NCBI RefSeq assembly: GCF_902809865.1
Contig: NZ_CADDWH010000001.1
Span: forward strand, 3,100,001 to 3,164,000
Reading direction: 5' to 3'
From: Halobacillus sp. Marseille-Q1614
Lineage (GTDB): Bacteria > Bacillota > Bacilli > Bacillales > Halobacillaceae
Length of the DNA stretch: 64,000 nt
Positions within the stretch are counted from its first letter, which is position 1. Each line of letters begins with the position of its first letter. Both the position numbers and the translations under genes were made by a program. Below are positions 10,996-28,914 of the stretch, one piece after another. The notes beneath the pieces are model-generated. The model saw nothing but the letters and a program-made list of their open reading frames with translations, did no database searches and had not been told where the DNA came from.

Positions 10996-11688
10996 CTATC
11001 TTTTACTAGAGACTTGGACTACCCGGGGAATGCTTGAAAGCTTCTCAATTAGACCGGCTTCGTCGTATTTCTGGCTGCGGTCCGCGTGAATAAAGATTTT
11101 TTTACGATGGTTGTTCCCCTTTTGAATTTCGACTTTTTTCACCACAAGGTTTTCATCATCAAAAATGGTTAAGATATCACTGACTTTCGCATCGTCTTCC
11201 ACTACCACGACATACGAATTTTTAAAATAATGGCTTACATATTTTCTTTCAATATTGTTTAAGAAGATTAGACTTAACAGCACAAGGGCGGTGGCTACAA
11301 TTGCCACACCATACATACCGGCTCCGACGACCAGCCCAAGTCCGGCGACTGTCCAAATTGAAGCGGCTGTCGTCAGTCCGCGGATGGTCATGCCGTTTAC
11401 AATAATGGTCCCTGCTCCTAAGAAACCAATACCACTGATAACATAGGAAGGGATACGGGCAGGATCAAACCTCACATTATCATATTCTTCGATAAAAGAT
11501 TCAAATCCATAAATGGAGAGCAGCATCATCAAACAGGAACCCATTCCTACTAAGATATGGGTACGAAAACCGGCAGAATGATTTTTCAGCTCACGTTCAA
11601 ACCCAATAATTCCTGATAAAACTAGAGCCGCCATTAATCTTATAAAAAATATATCTAGATCCTCCAACCACATATAAGTTTGATCCAT
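10996..11688 (-). CDS. MgtC/SapB family membrane protein
   Basis: 230 residues. The N-terminal half has about four to five membrane segments with the family signature around SGIIGFERELKNHSAGFRTH and LVGMGSCLMML. The C-terminal cytoplasmic part (about 150-230) resembles the ACT-like domain of MgtC relatives. The family is linked to magnesium homeostasis and to survival under low Mg2+ or in hosts, but the activity of Bacillaceae members is not settled. I chose the ATG at 11686-11688 because GGTGGGGG lies upstream. The gene sits only about 50 bp after the terminator of the second rRNA operon, and B. subtilis has no such gene between rrnW and ctsR. Confidence 0.85.
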   Translation of the reverse strand: MDQTYMWLEDLDIFFIRLMAALVLSGIIGFERELKNHSAGFRTHILVGMGSCLMMLLSIYGFESFIEEYDNVRFDPARIPSYVISGIGFLGAGTIIVNGMTIRGLTTAASIWTVAGLGLVVGAGMYGVAIVATALVLLSLIFLNNIERKYVSHYFKNSYVVVVEDDAKVSDILTIFDDENLVVKKVEIQKGNNHRKKIFIHADRSQKYDEAGLIEKLSSIPRVVQVSSKR

Positions 11689-11741
11689 GATTCCCCCACC
11701 TTTCTTTATTTCTAAGGGTCCTATTAATAAATATATCAAAA

Positions 11742-11767
11742 AAACCGAAAGCTTATGCTTTCGGTTT
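11742..11767 (-). terminator. Terminator of the downstream rRNA operon
   Basis: Perfect 11-bp stem AAACCGAAAGC/GCTTTCGGTTT with a 4-nt loop and a T run on the minus strand, 12 bp after the 5S gene. Confidence 0.88.
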
Positions 11768-11778
11768 CTTAATCATTG

Positions 11779-11893
11779 ACGAGGCAGCGTCCTACTCTCA
11801 CGGGGATATACCCGACTACCATCGGCGCTGAAGAGCTTAACTGCTGTGTTCGGCATGGGAACAGGTGTGACCTCTTCGCTATCGCCACCTCAT
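11779..11893 (-). rRNA. rrf: 5S ribosomal RNA (downstream operon)
   Basis: Clear 5S sequence (GGTGGCGATAGCGAAGAGG at the 5' part, GAGAGTAGGACGCTGCC near the 3' end). The terminal helix pairs TGAGGTGGC with GCTGCCTCG; the ends differ from the other copy in the window. Boundaries are good to a few bases. Confidence 0.95.
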
Positions 11894-11997
11894 CTATTAT
11901 ATGGAGGTAAACCCTCAAAACTGGATAAGACTGATTGGAATCAAACCGTCATAATTTGTAGCTGCAACGCCTAGGCGTTTTCGCTTTTCTTTTAAAG

Positions 11998-14917
<2,920 letters not shown>

Positions 14918-15078
14918 TAAATCGTCGTGAAAAGACGTTTCTTACTTTGGTTTGATGTCTTGTCAAATCTTATCCAGTTTTCAAGGTTCACATTGAGAAG
15001 ATCCTTTGATCTCTCAAAACTGAACAACCAACCATGTACGTCCTCCGAAGGAGACGGCTAAAAAGCCGTTCCTTTTAT

Positions 15079-16652
<1,574 letters not shown>

Positions 16653-16746
16653 AAGTAGTTTGACTTGCTCATTTGCACACCGAATGTGCTTGTTTGAATT
16701 CTCTCTATATAATAGAAAGAATAAATTGACGTACTGGTTGGTTCGT

Positions 16747-16764
16747 TCAGTTTTCAAAGATCAA
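16747..16764 (-). promoter_or_regulatory. boxA-like antitermination site, downstream operon leader
   Basis: TGATCTTTGAAAACTGA upstream of 16S on the minus strand, like the Bacillus rRNA leader boxA. No -35/-10 pair is seen between it and tRNA-Ala. Confidence 0.5.
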
Positions 16765-16771
16765 AATTAAA

Positions 16772-16847
16772 TGGTGGAGCCTAGCGGGATCGAACCGCTG
16801 ACCTCCTGCGTGCAAAGCAGGCGCTCTCCCAGCTGAGCTAAGGCCCC
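16772..16847 (-). tRNA. tRNA-Ala (TGC)
   Basis: Cloverleaf with anticodon loop TTTGCAC; acceptor pair G3-U70, the alanine identity element; CCA encoded. Ninth of nine tRNAs between the rRNA operons. Confidence 0.96.
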
Positions 16848-16862
16848 TTATTATGATAAGAA

Positions 16863-16939
16863 TGGTCGGGAAGACAGGATTCGAACCTGCGACCCCTTGG
16901 TCCCAAACCAAGTGCTCTACCAAGCTGAGCTACTTCCCG
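16863..16939 (-). tRNA. tRNA-Pro (TGG)
   Basis: Anticodon loop TTTGGGA in stem CTTGG/CCAAG; CCA encoded. Confidence 0.96.
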
Positions 16940-16947
16940 TAAGTAAA

Positions 16948-17024
<77 letters not shown>

Positions 17025-17035
17025 AAATTAAATTA

Positions 17036-17124
17036 TGGTGCCGAGGGCCGGACTCGAACCGGCACGGTGGAAACCCACCGCAGGATTTTAAGTCCTGTGC
17101 GTCTGCCAATTCCGCCACCCCGGC
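17036..17124 (-). tRNA. tRNA-Leu (TAA)
   Basis: 89-nt class II tRNA with a long variable arm; anticodon loop CTTAAAA; CCA encoded. Confidence 0.95.
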
Positions 17125-17174
17125 ACGACACTTGCAAGTAAGGTTTATATACTATTCATCTGCAATAAGTATAA

Positions 17175-17249
17175 TGGAGCGGAAGACGGGATTCGAACCC
17201 GCGACCCCCACCTTGGCAAGGTGGTGTTCTACCACTGAACTACTTCCGC
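17175..17249 (-). tRNA. tRNA-Gly (GCC)
   Basis: Anticodon loop TTGCCAA in stem CCACC/GGTGG; CCA encoded. Confidence 0.96.
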
Positions 17250-17255
17250 GTATAA

Positions 17256-17337
17256 TGCGGGTGGAGGGACTTGAACCCCCACGCCGTGAAGCACTAGATC
17301 CTAAATCTAGCGTGTCTGCCAATTCCACCACACCCGC
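17256..17337 (-). tRNA. tRNA-Leu (TAG)
   Basis: Class II tRNA with anticodon loop TTTAGGA. The acceptor ends at discriminator A and is followed by TTATA, so CCA is not encoded, unlike the other eight tRNAs of the cluster. Confidence 0.94.
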
Positions 17338-17344
17338 TAATAAA

Positions 17345-17420
17345 TGGTGAGCCATGGAGGGCTCGAACCTCCGACCCTCTGATTAAAAGTCAGATGCTCT
17401 ACCAACTGAGCTAATGGCTC
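17345..17420 (-). tRNA. tRNA-Lys (TTT)
   Basis: Anticodon loop CTTTTAA in stem TCTGA/TCAGA; CCA encoded. Confidence 0.96.
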
Positions 17421-17442
17421 TTAATAAAAAGCTTGGACAAAA

Positions 17443-17518
<76 letters not shown>

Positions 17519-17522
17519 TAAA

Positions 17523-17598
17523 TGGTGGAGGATGCAGGGCTCGAACCTGCGACCCCTTGCTTGTAAGGCAAGTGCTCTCCCAGCTGAGCTAATCCTCC
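17523..17598 (-). tRNA. tRNA-Val (TAC)
   Basis: Anticodon loop CTTACAA in stem CTTGC/GCAAG; CCA encoded. First tRNA after the upstream 5S gene. The order Val-Thr-Lys-Leu-Gly-Leu-Arg-Pro-Ala equals B. subtilis trnJ. Confidence 0.96.
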
Positions 17599-17611
17599 GG
17601 ATTATGTAAGG

Positions 17612-17724
17612 TATGGCAGCGTCCTACTCTCACGGGGATATACCCGACTACCATCGGCGCTGAAGAGCTTAACTGCTGTGTTCGGCATGGGAACAGGTGT
17701 GACCTCTTCGCTATCGCCACCAAA
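17612..17724 (-). rRNA. rrf: 5S ribosomal RNA (upstream operon)
   Basis: Same core as the other 5S, but the terminal helix is TTTGGTGGC against GCTGCCATA. It is followed on the minus strand by tRNA-Val. Confidence 0.95.
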
Positions 17725-17889
17725 CCTTATTTTTTAGGGACAAGATATATTATATTGTCCTTTTGAGAAAATATCAAGGGTTATTTTAAAACTTTTTAGT
17801 AAACCCTCAAAACTGGATAAGACTGATTGGAATCAAACCGTCATAATTTGTAGCTGCAACGCCTAGGCGTTTTCGCTTTTCTTTTAAAG

Positions 17890-20809
<2,920 letters not shown>

Positions 20810-20970
20810 TAAATCGTCGTGAAAAGACGTTTCTTACTTTGGTTTGATGTCTTGTCAAATCTTATCCAGTTTTCAAGGTTCACATTGAGAAGATCCTTTG
20901 ATCTCTCAAAACTGAACAACCAACCATGTACGTCCTCCGAAGGAGACGGCTAAAAAGCCGTTCCTTTTAT

Positions 20971-22544
<1,574 letters not shown>

Positions 22545-22638
22545 AAGTAGTTTGACTTGCTCATTTGCACACCGAATGTGCTTGTTTGAATTCTCTCTAT
22601 ATAATAGAAAGAATAAATTGACGTACTGGTTGGTTCGT

Positions 22639-22656
22639 TCAGTTTTCAAAGATCAA
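22639..22656 (-). promoter_or_regulatory. boxA-like antitermination site, upstream operon leader
   Basis: TGATCTTTGAAAACTGA in the 16S leader, identical to the copy at 16747-16764. Confidence 0.5.
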
Positions 22657-22689
22657 AATGTCGTTTCGCTTTAAAACAGCGACTCAATT

Positions 22690-22718
22690 AATATACCACG
22701 ATAACTTGTTTAAGTCAA
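22690..22718 (-). promoter_or_regulatory. rRNA promoter P2
   Basis: Minus strand TTGACT, 17-bp spacer, TATATT, about 145 bp before the 16S 5' end. It is the second of two tandem promoters sharing CGTGGTATATTAAT around the -10. Confidence 0.85.
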
Positions 22719-22785
22719 CAACTTTTTTCGTTTTTATAATTGAGTTTTTATCGTTTGCTGTGCCGCTCTCGATGCGACGTTTATT

Positions 22786-22814
22786 AATATACCACGGTTA
22801 TAAGACTACATCAA
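22786..22814 (-). promoter_or_regulatory. rRNA promoter P1
   Basis: Minus strand TTGATG, 17-bp spacer, TATATT, 96 bp upstream of P2. Together they drive the upstream rRNA operon and probably, by readthrough, the tRNAs and the downstream operon. Confidence 0.8.
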
Positions 22815-22863
22815 GCCTTATTTTAAATAAAAGTATTTTCTGACGATTCATCGTTTTTTTGTA

Positions 22864-22895
22864 TAAAAAAAGCCCCTAATCTCAAAATTAGAGGC
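22864..22895 (-). terminator. lysS terminator
   Basis: Stem GCCTCTAAT/ATTAGGGGC with a 6-nt loop followed by seven T residues on the minus strand, 12 bp after the lysS stop. Confidence 0.88.
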
Positions 22896-22906
22896 ATTGC
22901 ATATCT

Positions 22907-24415
<1,509 letters not shown>

Positions 24416-24452
24416 TTAAAATATTTATCGATTTAAAATAACGCTCGAATAA

Positions 24453-24479
24453 TAAAAACTGCCAGCAGGCACTGGCAGT
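24453..24479 (-). terminator. Terminator-like hairpin in the lysS leader
   Basis: Perfect 8-bp stem ACTGCCAG/CTGGCAGT with a 6-nt loop and TTTTTATTATT on the minus strand. It lies downstream of the lysS promoter and about 55 bp before the lysS start, so it ends folate-operon readthrough and may also attenuate lysS. Confidence 0.75.
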
Positions 24480-24495
24480 ATGCTAACTATCGTTT

Positions 24496-24524
24496 AGTAT
24501 AGAAAAGTCCTATCTCGGTGTCAA
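24496..24524 (-). promoter_or_regulatory. Predicted sigma-A promoter for lysS
   Basis: Minus strand TTGACA, 17-bp spacer, TATACT, starting 12 bp after the dusB-remnant stop. Close to consensus. The expected start is about ten bases before the hairpin at 24453-24479. Confidence 0.75.
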
Positions 24525-24535
24525 CGCTTCTATAC

Positions 24536-24691
24536 TTAGGAAACCTTCATCTTTTCTTCGATGTCTGCTGCAAACTCATAAAGGATGCCCAGCATCTCTT
24601 CTCTTGTCTCAGCAGCATTGATACGGTTACGTACGCGGCCGTTTCCTTTCAATCCTTTGAAATACCATGAAGCGTGCTTACGCATTTCCAT
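24536..24691 (-). pseudogene. dusB: dusB 3' remnant (tRNA-dihydrouridine synthase)
   Basis: Fifty-one codons in frame (ATG 24689-24691 to TAA 24536-24538) encode MEMRKHASWYFKGLKGNG followed by RVRNRINAAETREEM and a helical tail. This is the conserved C-terminus of DusB, whose full length is about 330 residues. Nothing of the FMN-binding TIM barrel remains: upstream is an AT-rich 40 bp and then the folK stop. No ribosome site precedes the ATG. In B. subtilis yazB and dusB (yacF) lie between folK and lysS, so a deletion removed yazB and about 85% of dusB. Another Dus enzyme may exist elsewhere. Confidence 0.88.
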
Positions 24692-24733
24692 AATACATAC
24701 TATTTATATATAAAAGCTTAACCGACAGTCCAA

Positions 24734-25231
24734 CTACTTCTCTATCCACACTTGAATACTTTCGACTTCCTCTTTGGGAAGCTTGTTTAAAAGAACTCCG
24801 GCTTCCTGTTTTACGGATGGGATATATAAATTCGGATCCAGCTCCGCAAGAGGAACAAGTACAAACGCTCTTTCCTGCAAATGTGGGTGTGGTATTGTTA
24901 AACGCTCATCTTTCATATTTTCTTGATTATAGGCCAAAATGTCAAGGTCTATTGTGCGCGGCCCCCATTTAATAACCCTTTTGCGCCCTAGCTCCTTTTC
25001 AATAAACTGACAGTAATCAAGCAGTTCAAGCGGCTGCAAGGTGGTACGCGCTTCAAGAACCATGTTTAAAAAGTCGTTTTGTTCAATATAACCTACAGGT
25101 GCCGTTTCATAAATCGATGACTGCCTGACTACGTTAATTCCATCATGGTGATCAAGCAGGGTGACCGCTTCGGTTAAATACTCGATTCGGTTATCAAGAT
25201 TTGAGCCGAGTGCAATATATACGCTGTTCAT
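24734..25231 (-). CDS. folK: Hydroxymethyldihydropterin pyrophosphokinase FolK
   Basis: Transfers pyrophosphate from ATP to 6-hydroxymethyl-7,8-dihydropterin, the step before FolP. 165 residues with YIALGSNLDNR at the start, QNDFLNMV, and the HPPK signature KWGPRTIDLDILAYN (about 103-117) carrying the Mg2+-binding aspartates. The ATG (25229-25231) overlaps the folB stop in ATGA. It is now the last intact gene of the folate operon. Confidence 0.95.
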   Translation of the reverse strand: MNSVYIALGSNLDNRIEYLTEAVTLLDHHDGINVVRQSSIYETAPVGYIEQNDFLNMVLEARTTLQPLELLDYCQFIEKELGRKRVIKWGPRTIDLDILAYNQENMKDERLTIPHPHLQERAFVLVPLAELDPNLYIPSVKQEAGVLLNKLPKEEVESIQVWIEK

Positions 25232-25593
25232 CCTTTACGGCTCCGGTAAATATCAATAGCTACTGACTGATAGTGACCTGGGATTGGAGGGTCCGGCTTC
25301 GTGACTTTTACATGGCACGCATCAAGAAGCGTGAATTGCTCTAATAGGACATCAGCAATCTCTTCAGCTACCGTTTCAACTAAATTTTTCGCTTCCCCTT
25401 CAACGATTTTTTTCGTTTCTTCATAAATGGCTCCGTAATCAATCGACTGGTTCATATCGTCTGAATTTGAAGCAGGCTTGAGGTCGAGCTCCAGTTTTAA
25501 ATCGACATAAAACCTTTGGCCAAGCTTGTTTTCTTCAGGAAAAAGTCCGTGATATCCCCAAAACTCCATTCCATTCAAGTGAATCTGATCCAT
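25228..25593 (-). CDS. folB: Dihydroneopterin aldolase FolB
   Basis: Converts 7,8-dihydroneopterin to hydroxymethyldihydropterin and glycolaldehyde. 121 residues, the normal length. It has GYHGLFPEENKLGQRF near the N-terminus with the active-site region, and the closing VTKPDPPIPGHYQSVAIDI segment. The start is 2 bp after the folP stop, and it overlaps folK by 4 bp. Confidence 0.95.
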   Translation of the reverse strand: MDQIHLNGMEFWGYHGLFPEENKLGQRFYVDLKLELDLKPASNSDDMNQSIDYGAIYEETKKIVEGEAKNLVETVAEEIADVLLEQFTLLDACHVKVTKPDPPIPGHYQSVAIDIYRSRKG

Positions 25594-25595
25594 TA

Positions 25596-26417
25596 TTATC
25601 CCCTTCCCATCATAGCGTCCATCATTTTAGTCATCCTGGCGATTGGTTTTACATCATGAACCCGCACGATATGAGCCCCTTTTGAGATTCCATAGCAAAC
25701 AGTTGCTCCTGTACCTTCCATTCGTTCATCTTCAGGAAGGTCAAGCGTTAAACCGATAAAAGATTTCCGTGATGTTCCTAGAAGCAGCGGATAGCCAAGC
25801 TGCTGAAACTTCTCCAGCTCCCGCATGACCTGCAGGTTATGTTCTGGAGTTTTTGCAAAACCAACTCCTGGATCAAGGATGATATTTTCAACAGGAACAC
25901 CTGCAGACTTGGCGATGTTAATGCTTTCCCGAAGGTCATCCTTCATATCCGAAATTAAAGAAGTGTAATCCTTATTGTCTCTGTTGTGCATCAATATAAT
26001 CGGAACCTGATGTTCAGCAGCCACATTCGCGATTTCAGGCTCTCTTTTCGCGCCCCATACATCATTAATGATGTCCGCACCTGCCTCTACAGCCTGCCTG
26101 GCTACTTCAGCTTTATACGTATCAATGGAAACAGGAAGATCTGTTTCTTTTTTAACCGCCTCTATCACTGGTAGAACCCGGTCCAATTCTTCTTGTTCTG
26201 AAACTGGCTTATGTCCCGGCCGTGTCGATTCACCGCCAACGTCAATAATATGAGCACCGTCTTCCTTCATTTGTCTCGTATGTCGGACAGCTTTCTTTAC
26301 GCTGTCGTATTTTCCTCCATCGGAAAAAGAATCAGGTGTAATATTTAAAATTCCCATCACGAGCGTCTGCTCTGTGAGGTTATAAGTATGAGAAGATGTC
26401 TTAAGTATACCGTTCAT
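25596..26417 (-). CDS. folP: Dihydropteroate synthase FolP
   Basis: Joins p-aminobenzoate to hydroxymethyldihydropterin pyrophosphate; the sulfonamide target. 273 residues forming a TIM barrel with MGILNITPDSFSDGG (about 21-35), VGGESTRPG (about 61-69), the Lys-containing LLGTSRKSF loop, and the final IVRVHDV. The ribosome site is GAGGG 7 nt before the ATG. In B. subtilis pabB, pabA and pabC precede it; here it follows a repeat-filled gap after cysK and has its own weak promoter. Confidence 0.95.
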   Translation of the reverse strand: MNGILKTSSHTYNLTEQTLVMGILNITPDSFSDGGKYDSVKKAVRHTRQMKEDGAHIIDVGGESTRPGHKPVSEQEELDRVLPVIEAVKKETDLPVSIDTYKAEVARQAVEAGADIINDVWGAKREPEIANVAAEHQVPIILMHNRDNKDYTSLISDMKDDLRESINIAKSAGVPVENIILDPGVGFAKTPEHNLQVMRELEKFQQLGYPLLLGTSRKSFIGLTLDLPEDERMEGTGATVCYGISKGAHIVRVHDVKPIARMTKMMDAMMGRG

Positions 26418-26453
26418 TTTGTAACCCTCTTTTCGTCATCGTTCGCCTTCCAT

Positions 26454-26483
26454 TTTACAACATATTGCAGATTCTTTCATCAA
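26454..26483 (-). promoter_or_regulatory. Possible promoter for folP
   Basis: Minus strand TTGATG, 18-bp spacer, TGTAAA. A weak match, supported mainly by its place after two terminators. Confidence 0.35.
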
Positions 26484-26500
26484 GGTAGAATTTCCCCATA

Positions 26501-26533
26501 AAAAAACTGTGCTCCCATTACAGAACACAGGTT
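26501..26533 (-). terminator. Second terminator-like hairpin before folP
   Basis: Imperfect stem CTGTGCTC/GAACACAG with a T run on the minus strand. Its sequence resembles the cysK terminator at 26812-26841, as if duplicated. Confidence 0.6.
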
Positions 26534-26649
26534 TACAGGCTTTTGAAAAAGTCTTACATATTTTTTCTTGCTAAGTTTCCAGTTACATGCAGCAGCTGTG
26601 GGTTCCATTGGCCGTAAAAGGTGTATGGGATTGGGGAAGGAAAAGCTGA

Positions 26650-26751
26650 GGGAAATGGGGAGACTCCGATGGGAGGAAGTACAGGGGGAGATCCCGGAGG
26701 GCAAAGCCCGAGGAAGCTCACCGTACTCCCATGGAAAGCGAGCCATTTCCC
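26650..26751. repeat. Palindromic intergenic repeat element
   Basis: About 102 bp bounded by GGGAAATGG (26650-26658) and its exact complement CCATTTCCC (26743-26751), with nested arms TGGGAG (26670-26675) and CTCCCA (26726-26731) and a G/C-rich centre. The 17-mer AAAGCGAGCCATTTCCC at its right end recurs at 45432-45448. The style resembles imperfect palindromes I know to be common between genes in Bacillales. Confidence 0.75.
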
Positions 26752-26811
26752 GTAGCCCTTGGCTGTATTTTTTAAAAAGTTCAACCCCCGCATCTTTCTC
26801 TTCAAACGCAA

Positions 26812-26841
26812 AAACTGTGCTCCTATGACAGAGCACAGTTT
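26812..26841 (-). terminator. cysK terminator
   Basis: Perfect 11-bp stem AAACTGTGCTC/GAGCACAGTTT with a short T run on the minus strand, starting just after the cysK stop. Confidence 0.8.
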
Positions 26842-26846
26842 ATATT

Positions 26847-27773
26847 TTACTCTTCTTCAAATTGGTATAAAGGAGTAGAGAGGTAACGCTCACCATTACT
26901 CGGAATCACAGCGACTACTTTCTTACCTTTTCCTAATTCTTTAGCTACCTGCTTCGCAACATGAATGGCAGCTCCAGATGAAACTCCACCTAAAATCCCG
27001 TCTTTTCTCGCTGCTTCACGAGCGGCCGCATAAGCTTCTTCTGTAGATACTTGGCGGACTTCATCGTAAATTTCAGTGTCCAGAATCCCTGGTACAAATC
27101 CAGCACCGATTCCCTGAATTTTGTGCGGGCCAGGATTTCCTCCGGACAATACCGGAGAAGCATCCGGCTCGATAGCATAAATCTTAAGATCCGGATATTT
27201 TTCTTTTAAAACTTTACCTGCACCTGTAATCGTTCCACCTGTTCCGATCCCGGATACAAAGGCATCCAGCTGACCGCCCGTTTGCTCAACGATTTCAGGT
27301 CCTGTTGTTTCTGCGTGAACTTTTACGTTTGCTTCGTTATTAAACTGCTGCGGCATAAAATATCCATGCTGTTCCTTAAGTTCAGTGGCTTTCTTAATTG
27401 CACCTTTCATACCTTCCGCTCCTGGAGTTAAAACGAGCTCAGCTCCATAAGCACGCAGCAGATTACGGCGCTCCTGACTCATTGTATCAGGCATAACAAG
27501 GACGGTTTTATACCCTTTCGCCGCAGCGATCATCGCAAGTCCGATCCCCGTATTTCCGCTTGTCGGCTCTACAATTGTATCTCCATCTTTAAGGTCGCCT
27601 GATTCCTCGGCTGCCTCAATCATAGATAAGGCGATACGATCTTTAACAGAGCTGCCCGGGTTCATATACTCCAGCTTTAAGTAGATGTCAGCTGAGTCCT
27701 GATCAGCACTGCCGTTCAATTTCACCATTGGGGTTTGTCCCACTAATTCACTTACATTGTTAGCTATTCTCAT
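26847..27773 (-). CDS. cysK: Cysteine synthase A (O-acetylserine thiol-lyase)
   Basis: PLP enzyme making cysteine from O-acetylserine and sulfide; in B. subtilis it also acts with the CymR regulator. 308 residues, the same length as B. subtilis CysK. The PLP lysine is Lys44 in [15 protein letters not shown] binds substrate, and GTGGT binds the cofactor phosphate. Of two adjacent ATG codons I chose 27771-27773, as AGGAG is 7 nt upstream; 27774-27776 is only 4 nt away, and the open frame extends further without a ribosome site. A sigma-A promoter precedes it. Confidence 0.94.
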   Translation of the reverse strand: MRIANNVSELVGQTPMVKLNGSADQDSADIYLKLEYMNPGSSVKDRIALSMIEAAEESGDLKDGDTIVEPTSGNTGIGLAMIAAAKGYKTVLVMPDTMSQERRNLLRAYGAELVLTPGAEGMKGAIKKATELKEQHGYFMPQQFNNEANVKVHAETTGPEIVEQTGGQLDAFVSGIGTGGTITGAGKVLKEKYPDLKIYAIEPDASPVLSGGNPGPHKIQGIGAGFVPGILDTEIYDEVRQVSTEEAYAAAREAARKDGILGGVSSGAAIHVAKQVAKELGKGKKVVAVIPSNGERYLSTPLYQFEEE

Positions 27774-27816
27774 CATTTCACTCCTAATACCAAGGATTTT
27801 AATAGGATTTAATACA

Positions 27817-27845
27817 AGAGTACGCAATCACTATCTCATTGTCAA
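27817..27845 (-). promoter_or_regulatory. Predicted sigma-A promoter for cysK
   Basis: Minus strand TTGACA, 17-bp spacer, TACTCT, about 45 bp before the cysK start. Confidence 0.65.
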
Positions 27846-27899
27846 ACATTTCAATCATTTTATTATAAAATTGGTGAGGATGATGTAAAGGAAATTAGC

Positions 27900-27972
27900 G
27901 GGACTTAACGGGCGGTCGAGTTTTTAAGCAGGGGGTTTGTCCGTTTGCCCGCTTAAAAGCGAGCAAGTTCCC
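27900..27972. repeat. Decayed palindromic intergenic repeat
   Basis: 73 bp bounded by GGGACTT and AAGTTCCC (one-base bulge), with inner ACGGGC/GCCCGC arms. It shares AAAGCGAGC with the element at 26650-26751. Confidence 0.5.
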
Positions 27973-28003
27973 TCTTTTCCTTAAAAAACCAAAAGTTAAA
28001 AAA

Positions 28004-28033
28004 AGAACAAAGCAGGAAATCCCGCTTTGTTCT
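28004..28033 (-). terminator. hslO terminator
   Basis: 10-bp stem AGAACAAAGC/GCTTTGTTCT followed by a T run on the minus strand, directly at the hslO stop. Confidence 0.85.
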
Positions 28034-28911
28034 TATGATGGACTTGATTGCAGCTGCTTTAAGGCCTTAATGTCAAAATGATAATCCTCATTACAGAAAT
28101 GACACTTGGCTTCTGCGCCATGGTCTTCTTCAATCATCCGCTGAATTTCATCGTCCCCAAGGCTTGAGATTGCCATTTCCACACGTTCTCTTGAGCAGTG
28201 GCACTTAAATTCTACGGGCATCGTGTCAAGGAACTGAACATTTCCTTCACCAAGCACCGCTTCTAAAATCTGCTCTGGTGTCTTGCCATCCTGCACCATT
28301 TTCGAGATAGGTTCTATTTCACTCAGGCGCTTCTCAATTTCCGCAGTTGTATCTTCATCGGCTCCCGGCATCATTTGCACGATAAATCCGCCGGCCGCAA
28401 GAATGGTGTGGTCGGTATTCACAAGGACTCCTGCTCCTACAGCAGAAGGCACCTGTTCAGAATTAGCAAAGTAATACGTAAAGTCTTCACTTACTTCACC
28501 GGATACAATCGGCACCTGTCCTGTAAAATGATCTCTCATTCCTAAATCTTTTACTATGCTTAACGTTCCGCTCGTTCCGACAGCTTTAGCCACATCCAGT
28601 TTGCCTTTTTTATTTAAATCGAAATCGACATGAGGATTTTTCAAATAGCCGCGGACCTGTCCTTTTGAATTGGCATCAGCAATAATTGCACCAATTGGGC
28701 CGTCTCCTTCGATTTTTACGGTAAGCTTATCTTCCCCTTTTAACATAGCCCCCATCATTACACTGATAGTAAGTGTCCGTCCGAGCGCAGCAGAAGCAGT
28801 GGCCCACGTATCCTGTCTGCGGCGCGCTTCTTCGACAGTTTCTGTAGAAGAAATTGCGTAAGCACGAACCTGTCCGTTAAAACCCATAGCACGCACTAAA
28901 TAATCTGCCAT
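28033..28911 (-). CDS. hslO: Redox-regulated chaperone Hsp33
   Basis: Holdase chaperone activated by oxidation of a C-terminal zinc site. 292 residues. The N-terminal substrate-binding domain carries [14 protein letters not shown] and the Gly-rich GDGPIGAI segment. The redox switch is complete: CHC (about 238-240) and CHFC (about 271-274), four cysteines in the CxC...CxxC pattern. It lies 3 bp after coaX, so the two are cotranscribed, as in B. subtilis (yacB-yacC). Confidence 0.95.
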   Translation of the reverse strand: MADYLVRAMGFNGQVRAYAISSTETVEEARRRQDTWATASAALGRTLTISVMMGAMLKGEDKLTVKIEGDGPIGAIIADANSKGQVRGYLKNPHVDFDLNKKGKLDVAKAVGTSGTLSIVKDLGMRDHFTGQVPIVSGEVSEDFTYYFANSEQVPSAVGAGVLVNTDHTILAAGGFIVQMMPGADEDTTAEIEKRLSEIEPISKMVQDGKTPEQILEAVLGEGNVQFLDTMPVEFKCHCSRERVEMAISSLGDDEIQRMIEEDHGAEAKCHFCNEDYHFDIKALKQLQSSPS

Positions 28912-28914
28912 ATA

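Larger units (their letters stand above)
26418..26846. other. cysK-folP intergenic region without genes
   Basis: 429 bp where B. subtilis has pabB, pabA and pabC. From the folP side it holds a weak promoter, a terminator-like hairpin (26501-26533), a 102-bp palindromic repeat (26650-26751), and the cysK terminator (26812-26841), which resembles the first hairpin. I see no trace of pab coding sequence. Open frames here follow the repeat and have no ribosome sites. Confidence 0.75.

Noticed and set aside
17132-17355. Two overlapping frames of about 70 codons on opposite strands
   Set aside because: They run through the tRNA-Gly and tRNA-Leu genes; such tRNA-shadow proteins are a familiar annotation artefact.
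26480-26836. A 118-codon minus frame between cysK and folP
   Set aside because: It spans two terminator hairpins and the palindromic repeat, lacks a ribosome site, and resembles no family I know.
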